Shown piece by piece: positions 28,332 through 36,480 of a stretch of 64,000 bases of DNA (the first letter of the stretch is position 1; every line of letters begins with the position of its first letter). The stretch is from Butyrivibrio hungatei DSM 14810 (lineage in GTDB: Bacteria > Bacillota > Clostridia > Lachnospirales > Lachnospiraceae). The notes beneath the pieces are model-generated. The model saw only the letters and a program-made list of their open reading frames with translations, did no database searches and had not been told where the DNA came from. Both the position numbers and the translations under genes were made by a program. The DNA lies in assembly GCF_900143205.1 (NCBI RefSeq), contig NZ_FRDH01000006.1, forward strand, positions 222,712-286,711. Direction: 5' to 3'.

Positions 28332-28814
28332 TTATTTACTGACAACTATTGCTGTATCCCCTGCACTTACAGCACCTGTCTTTTTTTCGATCTTGGAAAA
28401 CTTACTATGATTAGAGATAACCATAGGCGTTATGATGTCATACCCAGCTGCCTTTACGCCCTCAAGATCCACTTCAACTATTGGATCTCCTTTTTTGACT
28501 TCTATCCCTTGCTTTGCAATTAGCTTATAATGCTCACCTTTTAATTTAACTGTATCAATTCCGATATGGACAAGGAGCTCAGCCCCATCAGTGGTATTAA
28601 TGCAGAATGCATGACCTGTTGGGAAAAGAGCTATGAGAGTGCCGTCACATGGAGCACAGAATTTACCATCCGAAGGTTGTATTGCTACACCTTTACCAAC
28701 CATTTCTTCACCAAATGTAGGATCACTAACATATGATATAGGCACGATAGTGCCGTTAACTGGTGAACCAATCTCAAATTTACCGCTCTGGAAAAGTTTA
28801 TTGAATAATCCCAT
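28332..28814 (-). CDS. crr: PTS EIIA component, glucose type
   Basis: A 160-residue phosphocarrier that passes phosphate from HPr to the EIIB next door. It shows the phospho-histidine in 'Leu-Leu-Val-His-Ile-Gly-Ile-Asp-Thr' and the second active-site His in 'Phe-Pro-Thr-Gly-His-Ala-Phe'. The N-terminus 'Ser-Pro-Val-Asn-Gly-Thr' is typical. The ATG at 28814 follows TTGGAGGG; the longer TTG start lies within that site. Cotranscribed with the EIICB gene. The symbol is by family; regulation may differ from enteric Crr. Confidence 0.93.
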   Translation of the reverse strand: MGLFNKLFQSGKFEIGSPVNGTIVPISYVSDPTFGEEMVGKGVAIQPSDGKFCAPCDGTLIALFPTGHAFCINTTDGAELLVHIGIDTVKLKGEHYKLIAKQGIEVKKGDPIVEVDLEGVKAAGYDIITPMVISNHSKFSKIEKKTGAVSAGDTAIVVSK

Positions 28815-28850
28815 AAAATGGCCCTCCAAAACAAACCGGTCAACTGGCTT

Positions 28851-28897
28851 AGAAAGAAAAAAACTAGGCCTTACAAGCGATTAGTAAAACCTAGTTT
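28851..28897 (-). terminator. Strong intrinsic terminator between cstA and the EIIA gene
   Basis: On the minus strand AAACTAGGTTTTAC pairs with GTAAGGCCTAGTTT (14 bp including two G-U pairs, loop 9), then TTTT. The G-U pairs would be A-C mismatches on the other strand, so it is built for the minus-strand RNA. It ends cstA transcription and lies just downstream of a predicted promoter, so it could also act on the PTS transcript. Confidence 0.85.
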
Positions 28898-28907
28898 TAT
28901 TATAACT

Positions 28908-28936
28908 ATAATAACTCTATATGGGATATTATTCAA
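28908..28936 (-). promoter_or_regulatory. Predicted promoter for the PTS pair
   Basis: On the minus strand TTGAAT (28936-28931), 17-bp spacer, TATTAT (28913-28908), placing the start near 28900, immediately before the terminator hairpin. Confidence 0.5.
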
Positions 28937-28948
28937 CGCATTTTTGTA

Positions 28949-30697
28949 TTAAGCTGCCTCTTCAGGCTTAATGTTTTTCTTGTCCTGATGCTGCTTGATA
29001 AGTGTCTTTGCAGCAATGAATGCAAGTACAAGAGAGAGTACTACAAGCAGTACAGCGATAACAGACTGGATAAGTGCCCAAAAATCTGCTGCTCCGCTAA
29101 CATATGCCTTCATCTTGGCTGTAATAGTCTGTACGAGGGAGCAAACTGTAACAGCAAGCATGAATACCATAGGAATATAGAACATCTTGTTGTTCTTGCC
29201 TACAGCTCCAAGCCATGTGCAGACTGCAAGAAGTCCGATAGCTGCAAGAAGCTGGTTAGCTGCGCCAAATAATGGCCAGATCTTGGAGTAACCCGTCATA
29301 CCAAGGCTTACACCTAAAACAACTGTGATAACTGTAGCTACGTAAGGATTAGCTAATACTTTTTTGTATCCTGTCACATCCTTAGCTGTCTGTCCCTGCT
29401 CAAGGAAGAATTCCTGGAACATGTATCTTGCAAGTCTTGTTGCTGTATCAAGTGATGTAAGACAGAATACAGAAACTGCAAGGATCAGCATCTGATACAT
29501 AATGTTCTGAGCTCCAGGAGCAAATGTAGCGATCATAGCTGAAAGTCCGCCAGCGAATACCTGAGTTGGGCTTGCATATGTACCGTCAGCAGCTGCTGCC
29601 CATACAAATCCGATAGCGCAAAGTGAGATAACTGCCACGAGGCACTCAATAAGCATTGAACCATAGGCTACAGGCTTAGCATTCTTTTCATTATCAAGCT
29701 GCTTGGCAGATGTTCCTGAAGAAACCAGTGAATGGAAACCAGAAATAGCACCGCAGGCAATAGTTACGAAAAGAGCCGGGAAAGCAGTACCTGTTGTAAA
29801 TACGCCGGTTCCCTTAAGCGTCGCATCTCCGAATGCCGGGACTGAAAAACTACCCTGACCGGCCAAAACTGCTCCGATAACTGCTACCAGACCTGCTCCG
29901 ATCATGAAGTAGAGAAGGAATGAGCTAAGGTAATCTCTTGGCTGTAAAAGAATCCAAACTGGAGTTACAGATGCTACAAGAATATATGCTCCAACTACCC
30001 ACATCCATGTGTTGTATGTAAGAGAGATTGGATGGAAATTAAGTCCAATGGCTACGATTGCGATTATTCCAAGGCAGCCAACTACTGATGCAACCACAAT
30101 TGGTGCATTCTTACGATATACAAAGAATCCAAAAACTATAGCAAGAACGATAAACAGGAAAGAGATCATTGCTGTAGACTCATTAGCTGCAAGTGTTGCA
30201 CCCTCAACAGCTGCTCCTGCTGCTGTTGTTGTACCAAAGGTGCTGGCAACGATTGAACTGAAAGCTGCAACTACAAGAAGCAGTGTCAGATAACCAAAGG
30301 TAAGGAATAATCTCTTGGCTGTCTTGCCCATAGTGTCATCTATGATCTCACCGATAGACTGTCCCTTATGTCGAAGTGATGCAAAAAGAGCTCCGAAATC
30401 ATGGACGCCGCCAAAGAAAATACCACCGATAAGCACCCATAAAAGAACTGGAACCCAACCAAAAACTGCTGCCTGAATAGGTCCATTAATTGGGCCCGCT
30501 CCTGCAATTGATGAAAAATGATGTCCCATAACTACTGGTGTTTTAGCTGGAACATAGTCCATACCATCCTTTAACTCGTGTGCTGGTGTCTTCCTCTTTG
30601 GATCGATACCCCACTGCCTGGCAAGCCATCCGCCGTAGAAGACATATCCTGCTACGAGAACTGCTGCACTAGCGATCAACAATACTGCTGCATTCAT
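28949..30697 (-). CDS. cstA: Carbon starvation protein A family transporter
   Basis: A 582-residue membrane protein with about 16 hydrophobic segments. Family motifs include 'Gly-His-His-Phe-Ser-Ser-Ile-Ala-Gly-Ala-Gly-Pro', 'Phe-Gly-Gly-Val-His-Asp-Phe' and 'Gly-Phe-His-Ser-Leu-Val-Ser-Ser-Gly-Thr'. CstA-type proteins import peptides or pyruvate, typically under carbon limitation. The start overlaps the end of the upstream gene by four bases (ATGA), so the two are translationally coupled. A strong terminator follows. Confidence 0.93.
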   Translation of the reverse strand: MNAAVLLIASAAVLVAGYVFYGGWLARQWGIDPKRKTPAHELKDGMDYVPAKTPVVMGHHFSSIAGAGPINGPIQAAVFGWVPVLLWVLIGGIFFGGVHDFGALFASLRHKGQSIGEIIDDTMGKTAKRLFLTFGYLTLLLVVAAFSSIVASTFGTTTAAGAAVEGATLAANESTAMISFLFIVLAIVFGFFVYRKNAPIVVASVVGCLGIIAIVAIGLNFHPISLTYNTWMWVVGAYILVASVTPVWILLQPRDYLSSFLLYFMIGAGLVAVIGAVLAGQGSFSVPAFGDATLKGTGVFTTGTAFPALFVTIACGAISGFHSLVSSGTSAKQLDNEKNAKPVAYGSMLIECLVAVISLCAIGFVWAAAADGTYASPTQVFAGGLSAMIATFAPGAQNIMYQMLILAVSVFCLTSLDTATRLARYMFQEFFLEQGQTAKDVTGYKKVLANPYVATVITVVLGVSLGMTGYSKIWPLFGAANQLLAAIGLLAVCTWLGAVGKNNKMFYIPMVFMLAVTVCSLVQTITAKMKAYVSGAADFWALIQSVIAVLLVVLSLVLAFIAAKTLIKQHQDKKNIKPEEAA

Positions 30698-31254
30698 GAA
30701 ACTTTCTCCTCCTTAGTACCCCTTTGGGTCTTGAATATATCGGTCAAGAGTTCTTTTAGCTCTTTTCCACTGTAGTTAGTAACAACGGTCTCACTGTCAA
30801 GGCATGCAAGAGCCAGCTTACCTTCGCTGTGTCCCCTGAAATTAAAGAGATATCCTTTGTCATATTTAAATCTCTTTATTTCTCTTTGCAGTTCCTTGTC
30901 AGGGGTCTTATCAGAAATGATGACGAATGTCATGTAAGTACACATGTGATCCTTTTCCGGATACTTTTCTCCACGTCTTACAAGCTCCGGCTCCACATGG
31001 TTTTCTATTGTCTGTCTTATTTCCTGCAAAAGATCTTTTGATACCGAATCCATCTTGATAAATAGCACATGCTCATAAGCTCGTATTGCCCAGAGCTGAG
31101 CTTCCTTCTTTAGCACATACTTTTCGCCGAATGAAAAGAACCACGCATAGGCTGGATATGTCTTATCTCCCAGAGCGAAGTCTTTGGTTATGTCGAAATT
31201 GGCCTGATAGCGGCCTAAGAGTTCATTTAAATATTCATCAGACGATAATGCCAT
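30694..31254 (-). CDS. Hypothetical protein translationally coupled to cstA
   Basis: A 186-residue soluble protein, no signal peptide or membrane helix, mixed alpha/beta composition rich in charged residues. I do not recognise the family. The ATG at 31254 follows GGAGGGG; a GTG 18 bases earlier is weaker. The ATGA overlap with cstA implies a linked role, perhaps a regulator or accessory factor of the transporter. Confidence 0.65.
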   Translation of the reverse strand: MALSSDEYLNELLGRYQANFDITKDFALGDKTYPAYAWFFSFGEKYVLKKEAQLWAIRAYEHVLFIKMDSVSKDLLQEIRQTIENHVEPELVRRGEKYPEKDHMCTYMTFVIISDKTPDKELQREIKRFKYDKGYLFNFRGHSEGKLALACLDSETVVTNYSGKELKELLTDIFKTQRGTKEEKVS

Positions 31255-31517
31255 CTGCCCCTCCACGTTCACGACCTTAAGAAATTAATCTCAGAAAGGT
31301 TACATAAAAAAATATTTAAGAAGTACTTTATCACGTTGGCGCGTTATTGCAAGATGACAAAATTAATGTATTTTTTAGAAACAGATTAATTTTGTAATGT
31401 ATTCGTTGTTTTTTTATCCTGATCTCTATGCAAATTAATCAATCTGCGAGGTTTATTTTTGTGAAAAATTGTGTTAAAGTTAACTCACAAAATCTCGTAT
31501 GAAAGGTGGTGGTTTTT

Positions 31518-31637
31518 ATGAAGTCAGATTCACATAATTGCAGTAGCGATTCTGCTCCTGGTCGAAGTACCATATTAACCGCCAACCAAATTCATAGGAG
31601 ATTACCATGGAATTACAAGAAGAGAAGACAATCGTAG
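31518..31637 (+). CDS. Upstream ORF / leader peptide of mgtE
   Basis: ATG at 31518 is preceded by AAAGGTGGTGG at good distance. The frame codes 39 residues (Met-Lys-Ser-Asp-Ser-His…, with a basic end Lys-Lys-Arg-Arg-Gln-Ser) and stops at TAG 31635-31637, 31 bases inside mgtE, which begins at 31607 in another frame. The stretch 31255-31517 before it is AT-rich and shows no other gene; no M-box aptamer core was seen. The peptide may exist only to set mgtE translation. Confidence 0.45.
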   Translation: MKSDSHNCSSDSAPGRSTILTANQIHRRLPWNYKKRRQS

Positions 31638-32971
31638 AAATCTTACAGGAACTTCTTGAATCTAGGCAATATACCAAGCTTCGTCAGACCATCTCCGAGA
31701 TGAACACAGTAGATATCGCTGCTGCTATGGGAGAGATGGAGGATGAGGATTCTCTTAAGATGTTCAGAATCCTTCCAAAAGACATGGCTGCTGACGTATT
31801 TGCCGATCTGGAACTGGATGACCAGCAGTATATCATCCGTTCACTGTCCGATCGAGAAGCATCCAACATTATTGACAACCTTATGGCCGATGATGCTACT
31901 GACCTCTTGGAAGAGATGCCAGCTAATGTTGTAAAACGCATTTTGGCTAACGCAAGCCCTGAAACCAGAGCTGATATCAATCATCTGCTTCAGTACCCTG
32001 AGGACTCTGCCGGATCTATCATGACCGTGGAGTATGTAGACCTCAGAGAAGATATGACTGTTACCGACGCCATAGAGAGGATCAGACAAAAGGGCGTAGA
32101 TTCTGAGACTATCAACATCTGTTATGTTGTTACCAAGCAAAAAGTTCTGGTTGGTACTGTTGCTCTTAGATACCTGCTCATTATGAAGCCTGATGAAATC
32201 ATCGGCGATATCATGAACACCAATGTCATCAGCATCAATACCATGACTGACCAGGAAGAAGCTGCCCGCATGTTCCAGAAATACGGATTTACAGCAATGC
32301 CTGTTGTAGACAATGAGAGTCGTATGGTCGGAATCATCACAATCGATGACGTTGTGGACATTCTTGAAGAAGAGGCTACAGAGGATATCGAGAAGATGGC
32401 TGCTATTGTACCATCTGATAAGCCTTATCCAAAGGTTGGTATCTTTGAAACCTACAAGAATCGTATCCCTTGGCTATTATTCCTGATGATAAGTGCCACA
32501 TTTACAGGTGCTATCATTACAGGCTTTGAAGACGCTCTTTCAGCATATGTAGTACTTACAGCTTACATCCCAATGCTAATGGATACCGGCGGAAATGCTG
32601 GTTCACAGGCAAGTGTTTCAATTATCCGTGGACTTTCACTTAAAGAGATTGAGTTTGAAGATATTTTCAAGATAATATGGAAAGAGATAAGAGTCGCTGT
32701 TCTTTGCGGTCTTACCCTTGCATGTGCTAACTTCTTAAAGCTGATATTCCTGGACAGAGTTACTATTACAGTTGCTGCAGTTATCTGCCTTACACTTTTG
32801 TTCGTAGTGCTTATTGCCAAGCTGGTGGGCTGCTGCCTTCCTATGCTGGCTTCCAAGGTGGGATTTGACCCTGCTGTAATGGCAAGTCCATTCATTACAA
32901 CAATAGTAGATGCACTGTCACTTCTGGTTTACTTCAATATTGCTACAAGGATGTTGCATCTGGTGGTATAA
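31607..32971 (+). CDS. mgtE: Magnesium transporter MgtE
   Basis: A 454-residue Mg2+ channel/transporter. It has the N-terminal superhelical domain (~1-130), two CBS domains (~140-260) that sense Mg2+, a connecting helix, and five C-terminal membrane helices with the pore signature 'Asp-Thr-Gly-Gly-Asn-Ala-Gly-Ser-Gln-Ala-Ser'. Length is standard. The start follows AGGAG. Overlap with the upstream ORF suggests translational control in addition to the CBS gate. Confidence 0.96.
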   Translation: MELQEEKTIVEILQELLESRQYTKLRQTISEMNTVDIAAAMGEMEDEDSLKMFRILPKDMAADVFADLELDDQQYIIRSLSDREASNIIDNLMADDATDLLEEMPANVVKRILANASPETRADINHLLQYPEDSAGSIMTVEYVDLREDMTVTDAIERIRQKGVDSETINICYVVTKQKVLVGTVALRYLLIMKPDEIIGDIMNTNVISINTMTDQEEAARMFQKYGFTAMPVVDNESRMVGIITIDDVVDILEEEATEDIEKMAAIVPSDKPYPKVGIFETYKNRIPWLLFLMISATFTGAIITGFEDALSAYVVLTAYIPMLMDTGGNAGSQASVSIIRGLSLKEIEFEDIFKIIWKEIRVAVLCGLTLACANFLKLIFLDRVTITVAAVICLTLLFVVLIAKLVGCCLPMLASKVGFDPAVMASPFITTIVDALSLLVYFNIATRMLHLVV

Positions 32972-32982
32972 CATTCATAACA

Positions 32983-33016
32983 AAAAGCTGGTCTCTTTTG
33001 TAAGGGACCAGCTTTT
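32983..33016. terminator. Bidirectional terminator between mgtE and the binding-protein gene
   Basis: AAAAGCTGGTCTC / GGGACCAGCTTTT, 13 bp with one G-U, loop of 8. It follows mgtE by 11 bp and overlaps the stop codon of the converging gene, with T runs on both sides. Confidence 0.88.
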
Positions 33017-34928
33017 ATTCTTCTTCATCTTCTATATGTGCCCATTCTTTATAGGCTTTTTGGTATTCTTCCATGTCCATGGAATCCTCATATAAATGGC
33101 ATCCCTTATATCTTTGTTTAGCTATTCCATAAGAGGAATACTCTCTCTCAAATTCATTTATCTTATCCATAACATAGCCATCACCTATCATTATGGAGAA
33201 CGGAACAACTATGGCATGATCAAGAATAAGACGCTCTGCCTCAGCAAAGGCTTCAAATCTTAAATTTTCATCATCCGTTATTTCCGAAGCATTGTCTTTT
33301 TGCTTCTCCCATATCTCACAGACTTCTTTGACTTTTTCATCCTCGCACTGATGCCAGAATGAATAATCATCTTCCTCTTCAAAAGGCTCTGTCCAGGTTT
33401 TGGGATCTTCATAATCGGCTCCCCATCGGCATTTCATAAATGAAAACTTTCCACTTCTTTGAACTGCATTCAAAAATCCTGTATCGCTTCCAGCTTCTAC
33501 AACTACCTCAATAAAATCTGTTCCAAGAGAATGCTCAAGCTGTTTCTTTATTGTAAACACTTCCTGCTTCCAACCTACAACAGAAGGATTGTAAGGCATA
33601 AGGATCTTGATAGGAAAGGTTACTCCGGCTTCATTAAGTTGCCTCTTTGCAAGATCTCTATAGATTCTAGCATCATTTCTGTTGTAACTGTCTCTACCGG
33701 TATAATATCCTAGCTTTCCAAATTTCGTATAATCTTTTCCATCTATACTGATAGCTCCTGGTGGGGTAACCGTATTATTCACCAGTTTTCCTGGATCATA
33801 TGGCTCATAAACAGATAGGGCCTCCTCTCTATCTATAGAGCACATGATAGCTTTTCTAAAGTTCTCATTTACCACGGCTTTGCGCCAGTTTTCCGGTTCA
33901 TTCTCTTCGTTATAACTTGGTGCAAAATTAAAAACGTAAAAATATGAATAAGAACAATCTGGAATTGTACCATGGATCTCATCTGAATGAAATCTCATCG
34001 AAAGATATCGCTCTAGCTTGTCTGCACTTACAACAGCCTTATCTATAAGCCCTTCTTCATATCTTTCAACTCCGATAGTAGCCGCTTCTGAATCATAGAC
34101 ATTTTCTACTCTATCTATATACACCTTGTCTCTATCCCAGTAATTCGGATTCTTAACCAATATCTGTTTTTCCAAAGGCTGAAAATAGTGGAGTATATAT
34201 GCACCATTGTACAAGACATTCTTATAGTCTTTTCCGAACATTGTTCCAGATGATTTGAGATATTTCCTGCTAACAGGTAGATAAGAAGTATAGGAAAGAA
34301 CACTCAAGAAAAATGGACAAGGTTTATCAAGCTTATAGATAAGAGTCTTATCATCATAAGCCATTACTCCTATATCTGAAGGCTCTACCTTTTTGGGTTT
34401 CACATCATATTCTTCCGGATGCAGAAGAGATCTGGTATAGTCATAATACTCCTGTGCTCCCTTCACAACAGATCCGGTGCAATACATATATTGACAGTCT
34501 GTCTCATTGGCTGCATTGTTCACATACTCTGCAGCAGCAACCCAATCATCTGCCACAACTTCGCCATAGACATTTCCTTCATAATCAACCCATTTGATTC
34601 CATTCCTCAAATGGAATACCCACGTACACATATCCTCTGTACATTCCCAACTCTCTGCAAGTCCCGGAACTATATTGCCCTCATTATCATAGTCAACAAG
34701 TGCGTCAATTACATTAGCTGTGATGACAGTGTCTACCGGAGAGCTTGTAACCAGGTAATTAAGATTAGTAACTTCTGAAGCGTACAGGGTATTATATACA
34801 ACAGCATCACTTCGGTACGCATCATCCAGCGTATGATTTTCGATATCAGGGAGCTTAGCATAACAGCCTGTTAAAAGAAGCACCATCACCATAAAGAGAG
34901 CGGATGCTTTTAATTTTCTTTTCATCAT
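33015..34928 (-). CDS. Family 5 (oligopeptide-type) extracellular solute-binding lipoprotein
   Basis: A 637-residue lipoprotein (lipobox Leu-Leu-Thr-Gly-Cys, Cys22). The mature part follows the OppA/DppA pattern: 'Leu-Ala-Glu-Ser-Trp-Glu-Cys', 'Trp-Val-Phe-His-Leu-Arg-Asn-Gly-Ile-Lys-Trp', 'Ala-Asp-Asp-Trp-Val', and an Arg-Lys-Ala-Ile-Met-Cys-Ser-Ile-Asp stretch. No permease or ATPase genes are nearby. Instead, its start codon overlaps the stop of a GGDEF gene (ATGA), so it may act as the ligand-capture partner of that signalling enzyme or feed a distant Opp system. Confidence 0.9.
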   Translation of the reverse strand: MMKRKLKASALFMVMVLLLTGCYAKLPDIENHTLDDAYRSDAVVYNTLYASEVTNLNYLVTSSPVDTVITANVIDALVDYDNEGNIVPGLAESWECTEDMCTWVFHLRNGIKWVDYEGNVYGEVVADDWVAAAEYVNNAANETDCQYMYCTGSVVKGAQEYYDYTRSLLHPEEYDVKPKKVEPSDIGVMAYDDKTLIYKLDKPCPFFLSVLSYTSYLPVSRKYLKSSGTMFGKDYKNVLYNGAYILHYFQPLEKQILVKNPNYWDRDKVYIDRVENVYDSEAATIGVERYEEGLIDKAVVSADKLERYLSMRFHSDEIHGTIPDCSYSYFYVFNFAPSYNEENEPENWRKAVVNENFRKAIMCSIDREEALSVYEPYDPGKLVNNTVTPPGAISIDGKDYTKFGKLGYYTGRDSYNRNDARIYRDLAKRQLNEAGVTFPIKILMPYNPSVVGWKQEVFTIKKQLEHSLGTDFIEVVVEAGSDTGFLNAVQRSGKFSFMKCRWGADYEDPKTWTEPFEEEDDYSFWHQCEDEKVKEVCEIWEKQKDNASEITDDENLRFEAFAEAERLILDHAIVVPFSIMIGDGYVMDKINEFEREYSSYGIAKQRYKGCHLYEDSMDMEEYQKAYKEWAHIEDEEE

Positions 34929-36337
34929 CCTCGCATCTCCTTTCCTATGGATTCATAGTACTTGGCCTTATTTTCATACATTTCTTCTTCGGCATTCTTG
35001 ATAACAGTCAAGAGCTTTTTGTCAGGTGTCGCCATTGCAAGACCGCTTGCCACATGGTATCCGTTTGACTCTACCTCTTTTAACACCCTATCAAGATCCT
35101 TTCTGACAGCCTGCTCATCTCGCTCATATCTAAAGGCCACAAATTCATCGCCGCCTATCCTGTAAGTATTGGAATCGCCAAATTCATTACAGATAATGGA
35201 TGCTATGGTCTTGAGCATATTGTCACCTGCCAGATGGCCTTGAGTATTGTTGACTTCATGAAGGCCATTAACATCAAAATAGATGCAGGCAATTCCTTCT
35301 GTTCCCTGCTGAAGATGCTGACAGAAATATTCATATCTATTACGATTCTGAAGTCCGGTAAGAGCATCCATATTGGCTCTTCTCTCGATACCAATAAGAG
35401 AACCTGTTGTAATGTGGATGACATACAGGAAATATACAACCAGCGCCAGTGTCATTACGATCAGGAATATATAAAGAGATCTGTACATAGGCCTTACTGT
35501 CGCATAGAGATCTTTTTCCGGAACGCTCACAGAAAGCTCCCAGTTGGCAATATTCATAGGAAGAAAACATACATAATATGCCTCTCCGCTTGGAGACTCG
35601 AGTATGGCAAAGCCTCTTCTCCCATTTTTTACTGAGTCAACAATGCTTTCATTTGTAGTGATCTGCGCCACTGTAAAATCAGATTCTTGCAAAACCTCGT
35701 TGGTTCTTCCAAGGCCATCAGCCAGGAACAGCCCCGTGTCTCTTTCTATTATGGATACTATGGCATGTCCATCATAAATATCCGGGGTCCATGCGCTTAG
35801 AATAGATTCCGGCGTAGTTGTACCGTAAATAAATGCAATGGTCTTTCCTTCTTTTCGAATAGGTACAAAATTTCTGATATCAAGCTCCTCATCGTTATCA
35901 AGATCCTTTTGAAGAGTCGACAGATGCTCACCTTTTTCTTTTACTTCATTGAAATTTAAAATGCCAGTAGTATCCGTATCTGCTCCACTTATTCTTACAG
36001 CCATGTTATCCCGCATAAGAATAGCAACATCAGATACACCAGCATTAACATCATATATATTCATGTACTTGGAAATACTGACAGATCGAAGAGATACATC
36101 AGTCTCTGAGATGATCCTTGCGATAAGACGCAACATATTTCGGTCCGCACGAAACTGACCCTCGATGGACTCAACGGTTTCCTCGGTGGCTTGCTGAAGC
36201 TTTATGTAGCTTTGCTGCCTGGTGTAATCCCGCACATAAAAAACATAAATAATGGAAGCAATGAATATCGCAGCCATAAGTACTATGGTCGCAACTAGAC
36301 TTCGCGTACGGAATCGCTCCTGTGCACGTTTCCACAT
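34925..36337 (-). CDS. Membrane diguanylate cyclase (GGDEF) with extracellular sensor
   Basis: A 470-residue protein. Helix 1 (~15-36), an extracellular Cache-like domain (~40-285), helix 2 (~287-310), then a GGDEF domain (~325-465). The signature Gly-Gly-Asp-Glu-Phe is intact, as is the metal-binding 'Tyr-Phe-Asp-Val-Asn'. No Arg-X-X-Asp inhibitory site is seen before the signature, so product inhibition at that site is unlikely. It should make c-di-GMP in response to an outside signal. Coupled by a 4-base overlap to the solute-binding protein gene that follows. Confidence 0.92.
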   Translation of the reverse strand: MWKRAQERFRTRSLVATIVLMAAIFIASIIYVFYVRDYTRQQSYIKLQQATEETVESIEGQFRADRNMLRLIARIISETDVSLRSVSISKYMNIYDVNAGVSDVAILMRDNMAVRISGADTDTTGILNFNEVKEKGEHLSTLQKDLDNDEELDIRNFVPIRKEGKTIAFIYGTTTPESILSAWTPDIYDGHAIVSIIERDTGLFLADGLGRTNEVLQESDFTVAQITTNESIVDSVKNGRRGFAILESPSGEAYYVCFLPMNIANWELSVSVPEKDLYATVRPMYRSLYIFLIVMTLALVVYFLYVIHITTGSLIGIERRANMDALTGLQNRNRYEYFCQHLQQGTEGIACIYFDVNGLHEVNNTQGHLAGDNMLKTIASIICNEFGDSNTYRIGGDEFVAFRYERDEQAVRKDLDRVLKEVESNGYHVASGLAMATPDKKLLTVIKNAEEEMYENKAKYYESIGKEMRG

Positions 36338-36438
36338 ATATGTGCTCTCCGGATACGAAAAAACAACTGTTGCTTATATTAATATACCATATTGCGTTAA
36401 TTCACTTTATTAAATTATAGTAAACTGTTCATTAAACT

Positions 36439-36474
36439 AAAGAGTGCTCCTCTTTCCGAGAAGCACTCTTTTTC
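36439..36474 (-). terminator. Terminator of the nitrogen assimilation operon
   Basis: On the minus strand AAAGAGTGCTTCTC pairs with GAGGAGCACTCTTT (14 bp, one mismatch/G-U), loop of 5, then a T-rich tail. It follows gltD by a few bases. Confidence 0.85.
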
Positions 36475-36480
36475 ACGTTT

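Noticed and set aside
28861..28897. RAT-type antiterminator site for a LicT/GlcT protein
   Set aside because: A RAT-like AAAACCTA stretch appears only on the plus strand; the PTS genes are read from the minus strand.
31255..31606. M-box Mg2+ riboswitch before mgtE
   Set aside because: None of the conserved core segments could be found; the region reads better as an AT-rich leader with an ORF.
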